Assembly: GCF_003576645.1 (NCBI RefSeq) | Contig: NC_044922.1 | Coordinates: forward strand, 17,913,721 to 17,977,720 | Origin: Ipomoea triloba | Taxonomy: Eukaryota > Streptophyta > Magnoliopsida > Solanales > Convolvulaceae | Direction: 5' to 3' | Length of the DNA: 64,000 bases | Shown here: piece after piece, positions 58,107 through 64,000 of the stretch | Position numbering within the stretch: position 1 is the stretch's first letter | How the letters are laid out: the number at the start of each line of letters is the position of its first letter | Position numbers and translations under genes: made by a program | The notes under the pieces: model-generated | Database searches by the model: none | The model's input: only the letters and a program-made list of their open reading frames with translations | What the model was told of the DNA's origin: nothing

Positions 58107-61100
58107 ATGGCAACCCAACCTCTCCCTCTATCAAGAACAGTGATTTCACAACTACAAATGACTCATGTTGATGAAGAGAAGATCATCATAGAACAAGTTA
58201 AGGATACACATAATCCGAATGGTGGCATAGATGTTGATGCTAATTGTCTTCTCAAGTTTGTGGATGACATTTTCAATTTCAATACGGTTTGTCAATATAC
58301 TTGCATTAAACTATTTTTAATTGTTTCTCTTGAAAAATATATAGATTTAGTTACCATGGTATATTTATATGCACCTATATAGTGAATGAATTTTTCTCAT
58401 ACAATCACCTAAATGCAGCGCATTAATTCTATACTATTAATTATATCATTGTCACCAAGTAAATTTACATCGAATAATCATAGGCCAAAGAGATATTTCT
58501 TAAATGTTCTTACAATTCCTGCTTAGAAATAGTTTCATTCTTAGCTTGTTTTCATCACATATACACTAGTTTTGTTAATGGAGTATGAGTTTAGGTTCGT
58601 CGAGATGCAATGCAAGACAAGTTACACCTACAAGAACACATCCAGAAGGAGATTTCATTTGTTGTTTTACAACTCTCTTTCGTGGTATGGTGTATATAAA
58701 TTCTCCATTTATCACACAATTTTATATGACTACAAATTAAATGATGACTTTTTTCTTTTAAATTTCATTATCATTTTTAGATAGCCTTCACTTCAGTAAA
58801 CAATGATGATAGTCACTCAACTGCAATTTATCTGCTAAGTTTGTTGGAAAGTATATGTGGCATGTTAAGGGAGTAATGTTACTCGCATGTTTTGCGATCA
58901 TCCGGGAAAAATTTAAAGTTGCCTCACAATCATGCCATCGGAAAGGACTGCCCTACAACATGATTGCTCTACGAAAAAGTCTAAAGTCAATGCTATCCTC
59001 TGGCAATGAATTTTTTTTGAATGACTCAATAAAATCTATGTTTGAAATCACTAAGCTTATGGTTGAGCTTCGACATTCATCATCAATGTTTTTGGCAAAC
59101 TACTGGATTGCAAGGAGTGTTGTTGCTTATACTCACCTCCTTATTTTGCAGCCCGGGTAAGACCATTTGATTTAGTTTTGTATACATTACATATATTCGG
59201 TATTTGCCTTAATCTAATTTTTCAATAATCTTTAAAAAGGATTAGTTGTAATATTTTATATAAATATCTATAAATCATTAATACAATATAAAGTAGAAAA
59301 ATATTTCGAAGCATTAATTTACATTGCAAAAAAACAAGTGTAAATTGGGTTTAATTAAGAAATCGTAAATAAGTATAGTGAAGATGGATTTATTGATGTT
59401 TGTTTTTTAATTAATTATTAATTAGCCATGCTCTTATTCTTCAGGCCACAAAATGAGATAATGACAGAACTGTCCAATGTATCCACCAAAATCAAAGAGA
59501 TTCTGGCTTCAAGCCTCCCACTACTAGGTTGGCTTAATATTTTATTTTAATATTTGGTTACAAAATGTTTATGATTATAATTATGAATATCATATAATTT
59601 CTAGTGCATATGAAGTTATTATAAATTGACCGTAAAACTTTGTTTTGCGAATAAATAATCGTTACATTTTCAAATTAGAATAGTTTATTAAATCCAAAAT
59701 TACAGTACAAACTTTGATTAAATAGATTTGACTAAAAATCATAAATTAGCAATGAGATTAATTATATATATAGTTTGGTATATGCAGACGCAAAAAGGGA
59801 AGAAGAATATTATCAAGCGTTGTTACATGTGTTTGACAATTCTTCAAATATTTTGGACGTTTTAAAATTGATATTCAATGTCAAAAATAATAAAGAGGCG
59901 CAAATTTCGGAGAGACTTATGTTACAGGTATGTATAAGTATTTGTTCTTACTTATCATATATGTGTACATGCGAAATACTATACCTGATTTGATGACATC
60001 CAATTATCTTTTATATTATATTATAGAGTTATTAATTCCATTTTTGGTCTTAGATTTATAGATGATGATAGTTTACTTTTAGTCCTTTTTCATAACATTC
60101 ACATTTGGTCTTAGTATTAGTGTGACATAACTATTTGTTGTCCTCTATCAACAAAACATTTTTAACGCCGTTAAATACAAAGGTATTTTGGTCTTAAATT
60201 GCAGATTTTTCAAAAAAAAAAAATAAACATAAAAATATAACGGGGTCAACTCACTTTGTATAAAAATGATTGAAATGTCTTCATATTTAACAATATTTTA
60301 ACAATTTTGTTGACAGAGAACAAAAAATAATCATGTCATAATAATACTAGGACCAAATGTTTATGTTCTAATAAAAAAAAACTAAAATTGAACTATCACC
60401 TATAAATCTAAGACAAAAAAAATGAAATTAACTCTATATTATACATATTTGATATTTACAGGGTTTAGTGGGATCATATGAGTTTGAATGGGAGGGAGTG
60501 CTATTGCTAATATCATCCGGCAAACACTTCCCCTATTATGCATATTTTGCGGGGCCCACTCCAGGACTAACAGGAGTACAATTAATCTGGGTTCCAACTA
60601 TAAATAATCTGGATGATGAGCATATACAAGTGCCTTATTATATCTACAAAAGTAATCTTGTATTAGATCCACAAAAATGGATTGCACCAGCATTCTTAAG
60701 ATTTCTTCAAGATAAGTGTTTCCCAACTTTTCAAATTGGGAGTGACCCTATTGTAATTTCACTTGACAAACGAGGAAGATTGGTTCATTCTAATGCACTT
60801 CACATGATATTCACATGGGGAATTCAACTTTTTGGAAGGAGAACAATGAGATCAGGTGATATAATAGTCCCATCATTAGAAAATGAGTTGCGGGAAATGA
60901 CTTCTGGTGCTGACCGTGTGATTGATGACATTGATAAACAAATACATAATTTTGCCAGAGTGGTCCGCAAAAAGATCAATAATTGGGTGGACGACATCGA
61001 GGCGAAGATGAAAAGTTCGGTATGTCTATCTCATAATTAAACTTTTACTCGCTTATTATATATATGTAGATGTATATCTTTATTTATTTAGAAAAAAATT

Positions 61101-62089
61101 ATAGTTTTAGAATTCTAACCATTTTATACAAATACAATAATATTTTATTCATCAGTTTCGTTCATACAATTACACGCATCAGAGGGAACAAGAGCTTTGG
61201 ATTAAAGAATGTTGGAATCTTAACCTTGTAATAGGATGGTCCCTCCTCCAGAACTTCGAAAAGAGGCTAAACGAGTGGGTAAGTAATGAATCCTCATTTT
61301 CAATTCTAATTAATTACTACTCGGTATTCAATATTTATTTTTTTTACTTTTTATTTTAAATAATCAACGATTTAATTAAACATTAATAAAAAATCGTTCT
61401 ATGTATTTTTCTTTGAACAGATTGATGATGAAAATTACATTTTCTTATGCGGTGGCAATAACATTAACCGAGTTCTAGAATTTATATTTAAGGTAAAAGA
61501 GGTTCGTTCCAAATTTCAAAAGGATATAAGAATTTCATACGTTGGTAGAAGAAAAATGAGTAAAGATATGAAGAGAGCATTTAATGGTGTACTTAACCTA
61601 AGTGATTATAAGCGCTTTTGGGCACGACTTTATAGTGTGGCCTCATCTAGGATTCAATATTTAAATAAGGTTGGACTTGATGAAGGAAGTGATGAAATTC
61701 TGCAAGGACTCAGAAAATTATTATCTTATGAAGATGAATGCACAACAATTGGATCATGGACTTTGTTGAGCAAAGGGAAAAGAATAATTGCATGTGATAT
61801 GGGAGACAAAATGTTAGGAGTCTTGAATGAGTATGAGAAATGGAATAAGAATGCACATGTCAATGATTTTGATGAACAAGTATTCGAGGATTGCTATGAG
61901 ATGCTTAATAGTTCTTCTCCTTGTTCTCATCAACACCTTTGTTGTGCTCTCAATTGCTCATCTAATTTAGATATAATTTCAGAGGTTGTGTCATGCCCTC
62001 AATGTAACCAGAACATGCATATATTTGTCACTTTCTCTTGCTGTCACGGTCCAACCAATTATTTATATTATGAACAGGATGAAGACTAG
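58107..62089 (+). CDS. SEO: Sieve element occlusion (SEO) protein gene, 8 exons, probable 1-nt lesion in exon 3
   Basis: SEO proteins are phloem P-proteins that form filaments in sieve elements and help plug them after wounding. Exons read from splice signals: 58107-58286, 58595-58684, 58781-59156, 59445-59527, 59788-59927, 60462-61019, 61156-61278, 61421-62089. Visible family features: N-terminal TQPLPLSR and DANCLLKFVDDIF; the NTD continuing through exons 2-3 (DSHSTAIYLLSLL, then WHVKGVMLLACFAI); thioredoxin-like middle with IVISLDKRGRLVHSNALHM; and C-terminal Cys-rich VSCPQCNQNMHIF...SCCHG. All exon phases agree except exon 3, which is one base short near 58850 (GGAAAGTATATG), putting its halves in different frames. 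Use of an internal acceptor at 58838-58839 would restore an ~719-residue protein lacking ~20 residues. Otherwise a pseudogene or sequence error. Start is the first ATG, 58107. Confidence 0.82.
60026..60434. mobile_element. MULE-like MITE, 409 bp, in SEO intron 5
   Basis: Long imperfect inverted ends (GAGTTA-TTCCATTTTTGGTCTTAGATTTATAG-TGAT on the left, complement on the right, ~55 bp) and an exact 9-bp duplication TATATTATA (60017-60025, 60435-60443), the size made by Mutator-like transposases. No coding content. Confidence 0.8.
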
Positions 62090-62251
62090 GAATATTAGGA
62101 CTCTATAGCAATTATATTTCAACTATAGTTCTTCTTAGAGTCTTATCTTGTATAGGTTTACATATATTTCCATGTATTGTATTGTAACTATTACGTAATA
62201 CAAAATACCTTCTCTCATCTTGTCTTCAGCGTTAAGTTTCTTTGTTTGCAG

Positions 62252-62835
62252 AGACATTCATGTTCTGTGTTTTTAAGGATTAATGTTTGTGTCATTTGAG
62301 ACATTCATGTGTTGTGTTTTTAAGGATCCATGGAATAAGTGATCAAGGTCACAGAAACATTATTTGTATAAATTCAATTATTAAGTGTTGTATTCATTGC
62401 TTTCAAAAAAACAAAGTGTTGTATTCATTGTTTTTAGAGTTAAGAATCCCCAATGCAGGAGGTCCTTAATAGAGAAGTCTGAAGAGACCAAGCAAAATAT
62501 ATCATACATCATACATACTCTTGCACGCATTTTTTTTGTCAGAACACGAGTTATCTTGAACAGACCCTAACGGTAGGAGACATTTTTAAACCTGTACCGT
62601 ACTCAGATTAATCTCGTCTTGATTTTTCCATACAGAAAGGGGTTTCAAATTAAACTCCAGACCTCTCTTAAAGGACGAAAACACTGCACCCATTTGAGTA
62701 GGTAATAGGGATGTCATCGCTTAAGTGCTCATTACTATTTCTTTGCAAACAAAGTGCTCGTTACTATTAAACTTTATGCCTATTGGGGTTGTACGGTGTA
62801 TTCATTGTTAAAAATGGAACACTGATGAATATGAA
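62252..62835 (+). repeat. NLR 3' tail, copy 5, behind the SEO gene
   Basis: GACATTCATGTTCTGTGTTT, GGATCCATGGAATAAGTGAT and TTAAGAATCCCCAATGCAGG match 46150-46400. A ~165-bp foreign insert (62518-62684) splits it before CTGCACCCATTTGAGTAGG. No NLR coding sequence precedes it; the SEO gene does. Confidence 0.8.
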
Positions 62836-63734
62836 AATGATTCAGGAAAATGGTCAAATAGGCCTTTAAACTTAAACTTTACTTGAAAGTGCAATAAGAA
62901 CTCTGAATTTAAAAAAGGCAAGTAAACATTTAAACTTGTCATTTTAGTGTATGTAAACTCAATAACCGGTAATTTACCTGAAATAACCCGTCATCACGTT
63001 TTCAGCGACAATTCCGATAAAAATTTCAGCAAAAAAAGAATCTGGTAAAAAGAAAAATCTGGTGACCCTGGTGAAGGAGGATGGTGAAGGAGATGAAAAC
63101 AATCTGGTAAAAAGAAAAATCTGGTGACTCTGGTAAGATTTTTTTAAAAAGTAAACCGGTGAAAAATTGAAAAAAGAATTGAAGAGACAAAAGTACCCTC
63201 ACAAACAATAAGGTATCACTGGAAAAATCATTTAACAAATGAAAAATGATAGTTTAGGATGTTAAATTATAAAAACTATGACTAAATTTGAAATTATCAC
63301 TAAAAATGCTAAAACAAGGGACATCTGATCGAATTAACTCCTCACTTCATTTCCATTTTACATTTTCTCTTTCTGGATTTCCTCTCTCTCTCTCTCTGAA
63401 ATTTTCTTGATGATTTGATGAAGAGCTCGAGGAGTTTAGGAGTGGAAGCTACTGATTTTTAGTACACTATTGGTAGCGTTTTATTTATGTTTTTTCTAGG
63501 GATTTCAAAGTGAAAAAAGCAAGTTTTTTTTTTTTTTTTGGGTGAATGATAGAATCTTACAAGAGAAAAGGGGTTGGAAATTTGTAATGTTGAGGGGCAA
63601 ATCAAGAAAAGCAGTGAGCAGCAAGCAAGGTTTCAAGGCGGCCCTTCCGTATCTTCTCTCCAGCAGAGACGGGGGGAGGGGGTATTTTATTTAATTTAAA
63701 ATTATTAAAATATTTTTTAATTAATTTGTTAATT
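62836..63734. other. Intergenic with small direct repeats
   Basis: AATCTGGTAAAAAGAAAAATCTGGTGAC occurs twice, about 61 bp apart (63039 and 63100), with GGTGAAGGAG-ATG repeats between. A (CT)n run lies at ~63380. The start GGTCAAATAGGCCTTTAAAC and the end near 63345 (GATCGAATTAACTCC) look transposon-derived. No supported gene. Confidence 0.45.
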
Positions 63735-63935
63735 TGGTAACTGTCACGTTAGCGGATAGCAAGTCAACAAGTCACTTCAAGTTCAATTACATAGATTTAC
63801 GTTGTCCAGAGATCTAATTGTAATTTTTTTAAATTTAGATGACCCAATTACAAATTCGTGTGTAATTTAATAAAATTCGACTTTTACTCCAATATTAAAT
63901 GATCCATTAAGCGATGTAAAACCGCATAGCATGAC

Positions 63936-63945
<10 letters not shown>
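63735..63945 (-). repeat. Inverted and direct scraps of the duplicated spacer
   Basis: 63755-63830 (AAGTCAACAAGTCACTTCAA and on) is the reverse complement, diverged, of 39190-39260 and 48180-48255. 63897-63942 (AAGCGATGTAAAACCGC, ATGACCTCTC) repeats 41661-41706 in direct orientation. Confidence 0.5.

Positions 63946-64000
<55 letters not shown>
63943..64000. repeat. (TA)n microsatellite at window end
   Basis: Uninterrupted TA dinucleotides running to the last base; length in the genome unknown. Confidence 0.95.

Noticed and set aside
1..64000. tRNA, rRNA or other structured RNA genes
   Set aside because: I found no cloverleaf-like set of arms or rRNA-like stretch by eye; a tRNA/Rfam scan would be needed to exclude them.

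Overview
This is AT-rich nuclear DNA from a flowering plant, very probably an asterid eudicot. It holds an NB-ARC/LRR resistance gene of the late-blight R1-like type, a sieve-element-occlusion (SEO) phloem-protein gene with GT-AG introns, and plant lineages of Ty1/copia, Ty3/gypsy, LINE, hAT, PIF/Harbinger-like and MULE-like transposons. I cannot name the species. Two large N gaps (27306-28164 and 28552-29551), smaller N runs and several single Ns show a draft assembly.

Layout. (1) 1-2670: 3' end of a SIRE-like copia retrotransposon: accessory ORF, polypurine tract, and a 3' LTR that breaks off. (2) 2671-24866: a ~22 kb tandem satellite array, monomer ~167-168 bp, including two perfectly homogeneous blocks. 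Each monomer carries an inverted repeat. (3) 24867-28551: minus-strand Ty3/gypsy LTR (TGTAAC...GTTACA ends) abutting the array, broken by a gap. (4) 29552-41160: a relic NLR 3' tail on the minus strand, a complete hAT transposon with an intact 845-aa transposase and perfect 8-bp target duplication, then an NLR whose NB-ARC domain is stretched by about eight ~21-residue repeats, followed by spare copies of the NLR 3' tail. (5) 41161-46590: a BED/hAT transposase whose C-terminal dimerisation region is replaced, in frame, by the LRR and 3' end of the neighbouring NLR. (6) 46591-52187: a duplicated NLR/SEO spacer carrying a solo LTR and a three-level nest (LINE containing hAT-like element containing hAT-like element), every level marked by a target-site duplication. 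(7) 52188-57900: copia gag debris, MITEs and short tandem repeats. (8) 58107-62089: an eight-exon SEO gene with an apparent 1-nt lesion, followed by another NLR 3' tail and repeats.

How it fits together. NLR 3' tails and SEO-flanking sequence recur in the same order: NLR tail then SEO upstream region at 38.0, 45.8 and, partly, 56.8-62.8 kb, with small SEO exon fragments left in two copies. The simplest reading is that a paired NLR + SEO unit was duplicated in tandem and then eroded and rearranged by transposons. The two observations I rate highest are the hAT transposase-LRR fusion and the expanded NB-ARC domain. Both are visible as long uninterrupted reading frames; any function is inference.
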